A stretch of 64,000 bases of DNA from Deinococcus aestuarii (lineage in GTDB: Bacteria > Deinococcota > Deinococci > Deinococcales > Deinococcaceae). Under the pieces are notes generated by a model. The model did no database searches and was not told where the DNA came from. It worked only from the letters and a program-made list of their open reading frames with translations. The stretch's first letter is position 1, and each line of letters starts with the position of its first letter. Below, in pieces: positions 37,895 to 51,140 of the stretch. Made by a program: the position numbers and the translations under genes. The stretch lies in contig NZ_JAHKSN010000011.1 in NCBI RefSeq assembly GCF_018863415.1, forward strand, positions 62,001 to 126,000, given 5' to 3'.

Positions 37895-39292
37895 ATGTTC
37901 CGCCGCCTGATCCTGCTGTCTGTGCTGCTCGGCCCCACGCTGCTTGACCCGGGAGCCCTCGCGGCGGCGAGGACGGTGACCGTCCGCCCGGGCGACTCGC
38001 TCTACGGCATCGCGCGCAAGAGCGGGGTGAGCGTGGCGCGGCTCAAGGCCCTCAACGGCCTGAAGAGCAACACCATCAAACCCGGGCAAAAGCTGCGGCT
38101 GAGCGCGGAGGTCCCGGTGGCAAAGGCGGCCTCGCCCGACCCCGTGTCGGCCAAACCCGCACCCGGCAGGACCGCTCCCGCGCGCCCGGTCGCCGCCAAG
38201 CCCCCCGCCGTCTACACCGTCCGCCCGGGGGACACCCTGGGCCGGATCGCCGCCCGCGCCGGGGTCAGCGTGGCCGCGCTGCGGGCCGCCAACAACCTGA
38301 GCGGCACCCTGATCAAGCCCGGCCAGCGCCTGCGCGTGCCCCCGCGGGGCACGGTGGCGGTTGCCACCCGCCGTCCGGCTCCCCTCCGGCCCAGGACCGA
38401 GGTGCGGGTGGTCTACGGGTACGTCCGCGCGGGCCCGCGCGACACCCTCGCCTCCCTCGCCCGCAAGCACCACACGACCGCCGCGGGTCTCGCCCGACTC
38501 AACCACATGAACGTCCGCGCCCGCCCGTATGTCGGGCAGCGGGTCCTGGTGCCGCGCCGGGTGCCCGTGCCGATTCCGCCCGCGCCGCGCCGCCAGCCCG
38601 TGAGCGTGGGGCAGCTCAGGACGCTGGGCATCCCGGTCCGGGTGCTGAGGGTGGACCTGCGGCACCGGGACGTGCTCGTCGCGCCCGTGCTGCCGCGGGC
38701 GGGCCTGAGCGCCGGGGCGCGGGTGGGGACCCTGGCGCGCACGAGCGGGGCGCGGGCGGTCGTGAACGGCAGCTACTTCCACCCCCGCTCCTACGTGCCC
38801 GCCGGGGACCTCGTGATGCAGGGGAGACTGCTCGCCTGGGGCCGCATCCCCGCCGCGCTCGCCATCACGCCCGACAACCGCGCCACCATCATGACGAGCA
38901 CCACGCCCCTCCTCGGGCGCCCGCTGGAAGCGAGCTGGCGTGGTATGGAAACCGTGATCGCCACCGGCCCACGCATCCTGACCTCGGGCCGGGTCGTCAC
39001 CCGCTACGCCAACGTCTTCCGCGACCCCGCCCTCTTCGGCCGCGCCGCCCGCAGCGCTGTGGGATTGGGAAGCAACCGCGACCTCGTGTTCGTGACCACC
39101 CACGCCCGGCTCACCACCACCGAGATGGGCAAGGTGATGGCCCGGCTGGGGGTCAGGGACGCCCTCCTCCTCGACGGCGGCAGCAGCGCGGGCCTGGCGT
39201 GGAACGGCCAGCCGGTGCTAGACAGCGTGCGGAAGGTGGCGTACGGGATTGGGGTGTTCACGGACTACACGGGGCGGCGGTACGCGAGGTAG
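37895..39292 (+). CDS. LysM-repeat phosphodiester glycosidase (NAGPA-domain) secreted protein
   Basis: A 465-aa exported protein. Residues 1-24 form a signal peptide. Three LysM repeats follow: TVTVRPGDSLYGIARKSGV (about 26-70), VYTVRPGDTLGRIAARAGV (about 107-150) and a weaker one at about 172-225. From about 235 comes a phosphodiester glycosidase domain with AVVNGSYFHP and LLLDGGSSAGLAWNG. LysM suggests binding of peptidoglycan. The domain removes or remodels sugar phosphodiester caps in relatives; in Deinococcus an envelope-glycan role is an inference. Start taken at the ATG of the signal peptide. Confidence 0.88.
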   Translation: MFRRLILLSVLLGPTLLDPGALAAARTVTVRPGDSLYGIARKSGVSVARLKALNGLKSNTIKPGQKLRLSAEVPVAKAASPDPVSAKPAPGRTAPARPVAAKPPAVYTVRPGDTLGRIAARAGVSVAALRAANNLSGTLIKPGQRLRVPPRGTVAVATRRPAPLRPRTEVRVVYGYVRAGPRDTLASLARKHHTTAAGLARLNHMNVRARPYVGQRVLVPRRVPVPIPPAPRRQPVSVGQLRTLGIPVRVLRVDLRHRDVLVAPVLPRAGLSAGARVGTLARTSGARAVVNGSYFHPRSYVPAGDLVMQGRLLAWGRIPAALAITPDNRATIMTSTTPLLGRPLEASWRGMETVIATGPRILTSGRVVTRYANVFRDPALFGRAARSAVGLGSNRDLVFVTTHARLTTTEMGKVMARLGVRDALLLDGGSSAGLAWNGQPVLDSVRKVAYGIGVFTDYTGRRYAR

Positions 39293-39299
39293 GGGGAGC

Positions 39300-39379
39300 G
39301 GCCAGCCCCCAGCGGCCTCCCGCCAGCGAAAGGGCGCCTGTGCCGAAAGCACCCATCCCGTTCCTGCTGGCCGCTGGTC
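39300..39379. repeat. Heptanucleotide repeats NNCCAGC, inverted pair
   Basis: Four 7-bp units (39300-39327, the third altered) are followed by two inverse units GCTGGCC, GCTGGTC (39366-39379), which can pair with them to form a hairpin after the glycosidase gene. Confidence 0.6.
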
Positions 39380-39392
39380 CCTCCTCTTGCCC

Positions 39393-39398
39393 TACCAT
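39393..39398 (+). promoter_or_regulatory. -10 box for the rbfA leader ORF
   Basis: TACCAT, 6 nt before the ATG at 39405. Confidence 0.55.
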
Positions 39399-39404
39399 GC
39401 AGGG

Positions 39405-39437
39405 ATGACGTTTCTTTCCCACCGGGGCCAGCCGTGA
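39405..39437 (+). CDS. Leaderless 10-codon ORF upstream of rbfA
   Basis: ATG at 39405 lies exactly 6 nt after TACCAT, as for leaderless genes here. The peptide is [10 protein letters not shown] and its TGA (39435-39437) overlaps the rbfA GTG (39434) as GTGA. The same overlap pattern couples real gene pairs in this window. It probably delivers ribosomes to rbfA, whose own ribosome site is weak. No amino-acid run suggests attenuation. Confidence 0.5.
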   Translation: MTFLSHRGQP

Positions 39438-39717
39438 AACCCGAGCAGGTGCAGGCGCAACTGGCGCGGGTGCTGTCGAGCGCGATCTCGGAGTTGCGTG
39501 ACCCCCGCGTGCCCCTGATCGTGACGGTCGAGCGGGTCAGCGTGACGGCGGACTACGGGCTGGCGCGGGTGTACGTGAGCGCGATGGGGGCCGACATGCC
39601 CGCCCTGCTCGACGCCCTCTCGCACGCGCGGGGCCACCTCCAGCGCGAGGTCGCCGCCCAGGTGCGGATGCGGCGTACCCCCACGCTGGAATTCCGCGAC
39701 GCGGGAGACTCGCCGCT

Positions 39718-39721
<4 letters not shown>
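39434..39721 (+). CDS. rbfA: Ribosome-binding factor A
   Basis: A 95-aa KH-fold protein needed for late 30S subunit maturation and 16S 5' processing. The motif [14 protein letters not shown] and the strands [24 protein letters not shown] match the family. GTG at 39434 is the start; the upstream 10-codon ORF ends at the same point. Its own stop overlaps the thioesterase start (GTGA). It lacks the longer C-terminal tail of some relatives. Confidence 0.93.
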
Positions 39722-40128
<407 letters not shown>

Positions 40129-40173
40129 CGGGGAAGGTTCCACGACGCCACGTTGGCGGGGCAACCTGGGGAT

Positions 40174-40486
40174 GTGACTCCGCCTGATCGCCTGGAGGCC
40201 GTGCGGCGGCTTCATGGCCGGGTCGCGCGGCTCGGGCTCCGCATCGAGAAGACGCCCCAGCCGACCCCCCAGATCCGCCAGCGGGCCAGAGCCATCGCCG
40301 CGCCGCTGCGAGGGGCTCAGCCGGAAACTCACGGGGCGTTCCAGCTCCGCCCAACTTGATTTCGTGCAGGCCCGACTCCTGACTATTCACCAGGAACTTC
40401 GTGAGTTGTTCGCTCAGCAACTCAATCCGCTGATGGAACCGGACGCTGACCACTCCCCCCCACCCGCCCCCACCCCTTCCCGCTAG
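40174..40486 (+). pseudogene. Small gene with a probable +1 frameshift
   Basis: From GTG at 40174 the frame encodes a basic helical protein (PPDRLEAVRRLHGRVARLG) up to the G-run 40312-40315; after that the frame shifted by one base continues naturally (LSRKLTG, then QLDFVQARLLTIHQELRELF) to a stop at 40486. Removing one G joins the two into about 103 residues. Either a real mutation, a sequencing error, or programmed slippage on GGGG. Family not recognised. This fills most of the 40129-40498 gap. Confidence 0.6.
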
Positions 40487-40489
40487 ACT
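40484..40489 (+). promoter_or_regulatory. -10 box of the Nudix gene
   Basis: TAGACT, 9 nt before the ATG at 40499, within the end of the frameshifted gene. Confidence 0.45.
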
Positions 40490-40496
40490 GCCCCCT

Positions 40497-40975
<479 letters not shown>

Positions 40976-40979
40976 CGCC

Positions 40980-42454
<1,475 letters not shown>

Positions 42455-42458
<4 letters not shown>

Positions 42459-43162
42459 GGGTCCGAGTAGACGGGGCCAATCTACAAGTCACCATCCTTG
42501 GTGAGGGGCCACCCCTGTTGATGCTGAGTGGTGGGCCGGGCTGTGTGAACGACCTGAAGCCCGTCGCAGGGCTGCTGCCCACCTTTCGTTGTCTTCTCCT
42601 CGATGCGCGCGGCGTGGGCAAAAGTCTAGGCGGTCCACACGATCTGGGAACGGCGCTCCGTGACCTGGAAGCCGTGCGGCAGACACTTGAGCTGGAACGC
42701 TGGGCCGTGCTGGGCCACTCTTGGGGAGCTGACCTGGGCCTCGCCTACGCGCTGGCGCACCCGGAGCGGATCATGCGGCTGGTGAGCTGGGCGGGGACCG
42801 GTATCCAGAACGACCGTGACTGGCACGCCGCCTACGAGGCTGGGAAAGATGCGGAGCCGCAGTTCGAGGTGGACTGGGACCCAGGGGTTCATCGGGTGCT
42901 GCTGGACGACTGGCGGCGTTTCATCAAGACGCCTGACCTGCTCGCCCGCCTCGCCCGGCTTCCCACGCCCGTCACCTTCCTGCACATGGGGGCCGACATC
43001 CGCCCTGGCTGGCCCGCCGCGCAACTCGCGGCGCTGCTACCACGAGCCGAATTCTTGGTGTTGCCCGGTGCGCCACATAACGCCTGGTTGACCCACGGCC
43101 CAGAGTTGGAGGAAGCACTGCGGGCCACGTTATCCGACATTCAAAAAGAAAAGAGGGCCTGA
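42455..43162 (+). CDS. Alpha/beta hydrolase
   Basis: A 235-aa enzyme with the oxyanion motif LSGGPGC, the nucleophile elbow GHSWGADLG and the terminal His in GAPHNAW, as in proline iminopeptidase-like and related hydrolases. GTG at 42455 overlaps the peptidase stop (GTGA), suggesting a two-enzyme peptide-breakdown unit, although the exact substrate is unknown. The frame is open far upstream through the peptidase gene, which is a shadow. Confidence 0.85.
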
Positions 43163-43206
43163 CCCCTTCCCCCTTTCGGCGGACGCCCATCCCTCCCCGT
43201 GCCCCC

Positions 43207-43212
43207 TAGCCT
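43207..43212 (+). promoter_or_regulatory. -10 box for leaderless kinase operon
   Basis: TAGCCT, 6 nt before the ATG at 43219. Confidence 0.6.
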
Positions 43213-43218
43213 GCGGGC

Positions 43219-44943
43219 ATGATGGAGGCGATGACCCTGCCACCCGCACCGGGGCGCCCGCGCCGGGAGGGGCCCTGGAGCGATCTCCTGAGTGCCCGGA
43301 CTTACCGCGTCGCCCTGTACGTCGGGCTGGCGCTGCCGCTGGGCGGGCTGGTCTTCCTCCTGCTCGCCGCCGGGACGCTCGCGGGCGTGCTGACCCTGCC
43401 GCTGCTGGTCGGCGCCGCGCTGCTGCTGGGCACCCTCTGGCTCGTCCCGGCGCTCGCGGGGGTGCAGCGGTGGCTGGCGGGGCTGCTCGGCGTGCGCTTC
43501 TCCCGGGTGCTGCCGCCGCCGACCCACGCGGGCGTCCTCCCCTGGCTGCGGGCGACCCTGAGCGACGGGGCGACCTACCGGGCGCTGATGTTCCACACCG
43601 TGCAGCTTCCCCTGGCCGCCCTGTGCTGGACGGTGCTGGGCTCCCTGCTCGGCGTGTCGCTGCTCGCCCTCACGGCTCCGCTGTGGACCCGCCGTCCCGA
43701 CCTGTTTCCCGTGATGTGGGACGGCGGCACGGTGGCCTTTTCCGGGCTCGGCGTGGCGGGCCTGACCCTGGCGGGGGTGGGCGGACTTCTCGTCACGGCG
43801 GCGGTGCTCGACCTGTTCGGTCGGATGTGGACCCGGCTCGCCACCGCGCTGCTCGCCAACCGGGCGGACGAGGTGATCGCCCGCCGCGAGGTGGCCGCCC
43901 TGCGCCGCGCGGCGGGCCGGGTGGCCCTGGGCGACGACCTGGGCGCGACCCTCGCCGACCTGGCGGCCCAGGCGCGGGCGGCGAGCACGGCGCGGGCGGT
44001 GGCGCTGGTGAGCCCCGACGGCACGGTGCGCGCGGCGAGCGGCCCCGACCACCCCGGGCTGCGCGGCCCCGCGCCCCTCCTCCCGGCGGGGGGAGCGGAC
44101 GTGCGCCTCGCGGCGGGGGGCGGCGCCCGGGCGACCCTGCCGGTCGTGGCGGGGGGGCGGGACGGCGGCACCCTGCGCGCGGTGTACGCGCCCGGCAGCG
44201 GGCCCACCCCGGACGAACTCGCCTTTTTGCTGAGCATCGCCGACCACGCGGGCACGGCCCTGCACGCCGCCGAACTGATCGAGCAGGCGAGCGCGCGCGC
44301 CGGGGAGCAGGAACGTGCCCGGCTGGCCCGCGAGCTGCACGACAGCGTGGCGCAGGCCCTCTACGGCATCACCCTCGGCGCGAAGACCGCCCGCGCCACC
44401 CTGGGCCGCGACGAGGCCAAGACCCGGGCGAGCCTCGACTACACCATCCGCCTCGCGGAGGGGGGTGTCTCGGAGATGAAGGCGCTGCTCTTCAGCCTGC
44501 GCCCCGACGCGCTGGAGGAGGGCGGGCTCGTCGCGGCCCTGTCGCAGCACGCGCACGCCCTGGAGGCCCGCCACGGCCTGACCGTCCACGCGGGGATGGG
44601 GGCCGAGCCGGGCCTCTCCCCCGCCGCGCAGGCCGCCGCCTACCGGGTGGCGCAGGAGGCGATGCACAACGTCGTCAAGCACGCCCGCGCGAGTCGGGTG
44701 TGGCTGACCGTCCGCGGGGAAGGGGGGGAGGTCACCGTGCAGGTGAGAGACGACGGGCGGGGCTTCGACCCGGGGGCGCTGCCGGGCGGCACCCTCGGGC
44801 AGCGGGGGATGCGGGAGCGGGCGCGGGAGGTCGGCGGCACCCTCGACGTGAGGAGCGAACCCGGCCAGGGCACCACCGTCACGCTGACCCTGCCCGCCGA
44901 GCCCCGGCCGACCCCGGCGCCCGGGGGGGAGGTGACCGCGTGA
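43219..44943 (+). CDS. Sensor histidine kinase with multi-helix membrane sensor and GAF-like domain
   Basis: A 574-aa kinase. Residues about 30-210 contain four or five hydrophobic helices resembling the Sensor domain of actinobacterial kinases. A GAF-like region (about 240-350) follows. The HisKA_3 dimerization block RLARELHDSVAQALYGI carries the phosphorylated His near residue 373, and an HATPase region ends the protein (NVVKHARASRVWLTV, DDGRGFD, QRGMRERAREVGG). It should phosphorylate the LuxR-type regulator encoded two genes downstream. Its stop overlaps the next start (GTGA). Confidence 0.92.
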   Translation: MMEAMTLPPAPGRPRREGPWSDLLSARTYRVALYVGLALPLGGLVFLLLAAGTLAGVLTLPLLVGAALLLGTLWLVPALAGVQRWLAGLLGVRFSRVLPPPTHAGVLPWLRATLSDGATYRALMFHTVQLPLAALCWTVLGSLLGVSLLALTAPLWTRRPDLFPVMWDGGTVAFSGLGVAGLTLAGVGGLLVTAAVLDLFGRMWTRLATALLANRADEVIARREVAALRRAAGRVALGDDLGATLADLAAQARAASTARAVALVSPDGTVRAASGPDHPGLRGPAPLLPAGGADVRLAAGGGARATLPVVAGGRDGGTLRAVYAPGSGPTPDELAFLLSIADHAGTALHAAELIEQASARAGEQERARLARELHDSVAQALYGITLGAKTARATLGRDEAKTRASLDYTIRLAEGGVSEMKALLFSLRPDALEEGGLVAALSQHAHALEARHGLTVHAGMGAEPGLSPAAQAAAYRVAQEAMHNVVKHARASRVWLTVRGEGGEVTVQVRDDGRGFDPGALPGGTLGQRGMRERAREVGGTLDVRSEPGQGTTVTLTLPAEPRPTPAPGGEVTA

Positions 44944-45997
44944 CCATCGCCCGCCGTCCTCCCGACCGTCCCCTGCCGCCCGTCCTGGCCCGAATCGCCC
45001 TGGGGCTCGCCCTCGTGGCGGGTGGGGTGGGGCTGGGCTGGCAGGGCGCGCGGGTGACGCCGGTGCCCGGCCTGGAGACCGTCAGGACACCGCTGCGCGT
45101 GCCCCTCTCGGGTGCGACCTCGCTCAACGTCCGGCTGGAGGGCGACCGCACGACGTTCCTCGTCGGCGGGCTGGCGTGGCCGGAGCGCTCGGCGCTCGTC
45201 GGCACGGCGACCCGCCGCGAGCGCAACCCGGTGGAGCTGGCGACGCTCCGGCAGGAGAACACCCTCCACGCGCAGGTGCGGCTGAACGTCAGGCCGCTGA
45301 ACGAGGGCGTGATCCGGGGAGGCACCGCGCCCCTGCAACACAGGCTGGAGGTGGGGCTGACCCGGGGGGTGCCCGTCACCCTCACCACCGACGCCTACAG
45401 CGGGGAGGCCCGACTCGACCTCCACGCCCTGCGGCTGCGGGCGCTCAGCGTGCGGTCGAGTTTCGGGGACGTGACGGCGACCCTGCCGGGGCGCCAGAGC
45501 GGGCCCCTGACCTTCGTCACGCTGGGGGGCGACGTGACCCTGCGCGCCGGGTCCGGGTGGCGCTCGCCCGCCCTGCGCGTGAACACCGAGAGCGGAGACG
45601 TGCTCCTCGCCCTCGGAACGGCCCGCACCGAGGCCCTGAACATCGGCACCCGCAGCGGCGACGTGACGGGCGAGTTGCCGCGCGCGGGTCGCCTGAGCGT
45701 GACCACGGGCTCGGGCGACGTGGACCTCAACCTCCCCGACGGGGCGGCGGGCGCCTTCGACTTCCGCTCGGAGGGGGGCCGGGTGACCCTGGTGGTGCCG
45801 CAGGGCCTCTCCACCCGGGTCCGCTTCACCGACCGGGGCGCGGTGGACTTGCCGCGAGGGTGGCTGCGCCAGGGCAACACCGCCGCCACCACCTCCCGCG
45901 CCCTCGACGCCCCCGACCTCGACCTCTTCATCGACGCGCGGCAGAGCGACCTCTCGACCCGCGAGCCGGGCACCACCCCCGAAGGAGACCCGACGCC

Positions 45998-46001
<4 letters not shown>
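44940..46001 (+). CDS. Membrane-anchored DUF4097-like beta-helix protein (LiaF-like position)
   Basis: A 353-aa protein with one N-terminal membrane helix (about residues 14-32) and a long beta-rich part. From about residue 160, the motif SGDV/GGDV recurs five times (SSFGDV, TLGGDV, TESGDV, TRSGDV, TGSGDV), the repeating beta-turn of DUF4097 putative adhesins and the C-terminal half of LiaF. It lies between the kinase and regulator with overlapping stops and starts. A role as envelope-stress modulator of the kinase is inferred from this arrangement. Confidence 0.8.
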
Positions 46002-46653
<652 letters not shown>

Positions 46654-46657
<4 letters not shown>

Positions 46658-47532
46658 AGCTCTCAGCCTTCAGCGGTCAGCCGTCAGCCTGGAGCGGGTG
46701 GCGGTTGCCCCTGCTGATGGTGGGGATCGCGGGGCTGGGGGTCGTGGCAGGCGTCGTGCGGGCGGGGCTGCTGGAACCGGACAGGTGGAGTCTGCTGGGC
46801 TCCCTGTTCTACGCGCCGTGGCTGCTCCTGCCCGTGGCCGCCGTCGCCGCGTTCTGCGTGTGGCTGGCCCGCGTGAGTCCCGGGGCGGCGCTGGGAGGTG
46901 GGGTCGCCGCCGCCCTCGTCGCTGCCGTGTACACCTTCGAGTTGCTGCACCCGAAGGACAACCAGGACGCGAATATCGGGCTGGGCCTCTACCTGGCCTT
47001 CGGCTGGCTGTTTCCCCTCGGCCCGGCCGTGCTGGTGGGCGGGCTGTCGGGCTTTCTGGAGGAACGGCTGCGGAACCGTTCCCCCTCTCCCGCCGCGCTG
47101 GAGGACGCCCGGCCCCTGCCCCCGCTGCGGCCCTGGCTGTGGCCGTTGGTGGTGCCGGGGGTAGTGTCGCTGGCGGTGTCGGCGCCATTCGCGGAGTTGT
47201 GGCGGGTTGGGCAACTGGACGTGGCGGGACTTCCCGGCCTGCTGCCGGCCGTGATCTCTGGCTCCGCCGGGCAACTCGCCGTCGGCCTCTCCCCCGCCCT
47301 GATCGCCCTGCTGGTCCTGCGAGGTCGCGCCGCCCGTGACGGAATGCTCCGCCCCCGGCTCACGGCCTTCTGGGGCCTGTGCCTGGGGCTGGCAATGACG
47401 CTGGGGCTGTTCGGCTTCGGCCTGTCGGTGCTGCCGCGCCTGCCGTTGGAAAGCCTGCTTTTGCTGTGCGCCGCGCCGCCCATTGTCGGGTACGGTGCGG
47501 GATGGGGGCTGGGCACTCGGGGAGGAAGATGA
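46654..47532 (+). CDS. Polytopic membrane protein with 7-bp-repeat N terminus
   Basis: A 292-aa protein with about eight hydrophobic helices. Residues 1-14 are encoded by six 7-bp units (46656-46697), which will change frame if the unit number varies. The second half, from RPWLWPL onward, matches the next gene along its whole length, including the loop ARDGMLRPRLTAFWGLCLG. The ATG overlaps the regulator stop. It is probably a target or effector in the two-component operon. No family recognised. Confidence 0.75.
46656..46697 (+). repeat. Heptanucleotide tandem repeat inside a coding start
   Basis: Units GAAGCTC, TCAGCCT, TCAGCGG, TCAGCCG, TCAGCCT, GGAGCGG: 7-bp period with a CAGC core, beginning one base after the start codon. 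Confidence 0.65.
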
Positions 47533-47969
47533 CGCGCGTTCCCCTCAAGCCCTGGCTGTGGCCGCTGCTGCCTCCGGTGCTGGTGGCGCTCGCCTCGGCG
47601 CTCCTGCCGCTGCTCGTCTTGTGGCGGTGGTACGGGCGTGGGTCCGCAACCTGGCCCGAGGTGCTGTTGAGCCTGGGCGGGGCTGCGCTCGGCACGCTGA
47701 TCCCCGTCCTTGCTCCGCTCCTCACCGTCCTGTTCGTGTTGCGTGCCCGCGCCAGGCGTGACGGCGTGCTGCGCCCCCGGCTCACGGCCCTCTGGGGGTT
47801 GTGCCTCGGGGTGGGTGGCAGCGTGCTGTTGTATGCCCTGGGCCTGCTGTTCGGCCTGTCCCCGACCGCCTTCGCGCCGCTCCCACTCCTGCTCGCGCTC
47901 TTTCTGGCGCTCCCGGTCGTCGGGTATCTGTTGGGGCGTTGGCTGGGCACCCGACCCACCAAAAACTGA
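47529..47969 (+). CDS. Small polytopic membrane protein, paralog of the C-terminal half of its neighbour
   Basis: A 146-aa protein with four helices. It aligns with the second half of the preceding gene: KPWLWPL at the start, the loop ARRDGVLRPRLTALWGLCLG in the middle and VVGYLLGRWLGT at the end. ATG at 47529 with GGAGGAAG ribosome site overlaps the previous stop, so it ends a five-gene operon. Function unknown. Confidence 0.8.
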   Translation: MTRVPLKPWLWPLLPPVLVALASALLPLLVLWRWYGRGSATWPEVLLSLGGAALGTLIPVLAPLLTVLFVLRARARRDGVLRPRLTALWGLCLGVGGSVLLYALGLLFGLSPTAFAPLPLLLALFLALPVVGYLLGRWLGTRPTKN

Positions 47970-48013
47970 GGCAGAGGGCCACCGCTCACGCCCCCTGCCC
48001 CAACCCATCGGCG

Positions 48014-49872
<1,859 letters not shown>

Positions 49873-49878
49873 GCCGGG

Positions 49879-49884
49879 AGTATT
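49879..49884 (-). promoter_or_regulatory. -10 box for leaderless reductase-hemQ operon
   Basis: AATACT on the minus strand, 6 nt before the ATG at 49872. Confidence 0.45.
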
Positions 49885-49937
49885 CCACCGCCCCACGGGG
49901 ACAATGCACCCCGAACGAGCGGTCAGGAACGGGCGTC

Positions 49938-49943
49938 TATCAT
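49938..49943 (+). promoter_or_regulatory. -10 box for leaderless PH-like gene
   Basis: TATCAT, 6 nt before the GTG at 49950. Confidence 0.6.
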
Positions 49944-49949
49944 CGGGCC

Positions 49950-50453
49950 GTGAGACAGTCCGTCCCCCTCGCCCGGCACTCTTCCGCATGGCTCACGGCA
50001 CTGACGTGGCTGACACCCCTGGTGTTGCTGGGAGCCGCGTGGCTGCCGGTGGGCGACCCCATGCCCCTGCCCGTCCGCCTCCTCTTCACGCTGATGGCCG
50101 CCGGGCTCCTCGCGCTGTTCATCTGGCTGCCCCGCCGCCTGGGCTACGCGCTGACTGACGAGGGGCTGGAGATTCGCCGGGCGTCCGGCACCTTCGTCTG
50201 GCCCTACCGCGACCTGCGGGCCAGCGCCACCCCTCATGCCCTGGGCGTCAAGCAGGGGGGCGTGAATGCACCGGGCTACTTCTCCGGGGCCTTCGCGTGG
50301 CCGGGGGAAGGCCCGAACACCATCCTGGCCCTGTCCTCGTCCCCCCGGGGCGGCGTGCTGGTGACCTCCCAGGGCAGGCGGTACTTCCTGACGCCCGCCG
50401 ACCCGGACGCCTTCCTGCGCGAGCTGCGGGCACGGGGTGTGCCGGACGCATAA
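49950..50453 (+). CDS. Membrane protein with bacterial PH-like domain
   Basis: A 167-aa protein with two N-terminal helices (about residues 12-32 and 38-58) followed by a beta-rich domain starting [24 protein letters not shown], the start of bacterial PH (bPH) domains. The end [17 protein letters not shown] is a C-terminal helix. Such proteins are often membrane stress or assembly factors of unknown detail. GTG start with -10 box 6 nt upstream. Confidence 0.75.
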   Translation: MRQSVPLARHSSAWLTALTWLTPLVLLGAAWLPVGDPMPLPVRLLFTLMAAGLLALFIWLPRRLGYALTDEGLEIRRASGTFVWPYRDLRASATPHALGVKQGGVNAPGYFSGAFAWPGEGPNTILALSSSPRGGVLVTSQGRRYFLTPADPDAFLRELRARGVPDA

Positions 50454-50486
50454 CCTGACTACTCCGCAGCTCACGTTGGTTTCCTT

Positions 50487-50517
50487 CCATCACCGCCCGA
50501 GAAGGCGGCTTTTTTAT
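50487..50517 (+). terminator. Intrinsic terminator, first twin
   Basis: CCGCC-CGAGAA-GGCGG stem (50493-50497, 50504-50508), then CTTTTTT. A 31-bp copy with two differences lies at 51110-51140. Confidence 0.8.
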
Positions 50518-50614
50518 TGCCTCTCCTGCGCCGCGATCATCAAACCTTGAAATCACGTGCTGGCTTGCGGAAATGAGGCGCGTCCATCCCTCACCCTGCG
50601 CCCAGGAGGTCCCC

Positions 50615-51043
50615 ATGAACAAGAAACCCGAGGAGAAGTACACCGACCCCGAACTCCGCGAACGCCTCAAGGACGAGATCATGCAGTCCGATAAGGGCGG
50701 CGCTCCCGGCCAGTGGTCGGCGCGCAAGAGCCAGTTGCTCGTCCGCGAGTACGAGGCGCACGGCGGCGGCTACCTCGGCGAGAAGGACGAGGCGGCCCGC
50801 TCGCTCGAACACTGGACCGAGCAGGACTGGCAGACGGTGGACGGCGACGAACACGCCCGGCACGGGGACAGCGTGAGCCGCTACCTGCCCAGGGCCGTCT
50901 GGGAAGCCCTGACCCCCAAGGAGCGCCGCGAGGCCGAGCAGAGCAAGGTGAGCGGCTCGAAGGAGGGGGAACAGCACGTGGACTGGCCCCCCGCCGTCCG
51001 CCGCGCGATGGAGCGGTTCGAGAAGGAACAGGGCGGCAAGTAG
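50615..51043 (+). CDS. DUF5872-like protein
   Basis: A 142-aa soluble protein. TDPELRERLKDEIMQSDKGG, QWSARKSQLLVREYEAHGGGY, EHWTEQDWQTVDGD and YLPRAVWEALTPKERREAEQSKV match what I recall of DUF5872 proteins, of unknown role. ATG at 50615 has AGGAGGT upstream, which fixes the start. It is bracketed by two almost identical intrinsic terminators, making it a transcriptionally isolated unit. Confidence 0.8.
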   Translation: MNKKPEEKYTDPELRERLKDEIMQSDKGGAPGQWSARKSQLLVREYEAHGGGYLGEKDEAARSLEHWTEQDWQTVDGDEHARHGDSVSRYLPRAVWEALTPKERREAEQSKVSGSKEGEQHVDWPPAVRRAMERFEKEQGGK

Positions 51044-51109
51044 GCCGGGTGGGCGACGGGATTGGGCTGCATACGTTTGACACCCCCTGCATCCCACGCT
51101 ATCTTTTTC

Positions 51110-51140
51110 CCATCACCGCCCGAGAGGGCGGATTTTTTAT
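51110..51140 (+). terminator. Intrinsic terminator, second twin
   Basis: CCGCC-CGAGAG-GGCGG (51116-51120, 51127-51131), then ATTTTTT. Ends the DUF5872-like gene; the convergent acetoacetate decarboxylase-like gene stops inside it. Confidence 0.8.
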
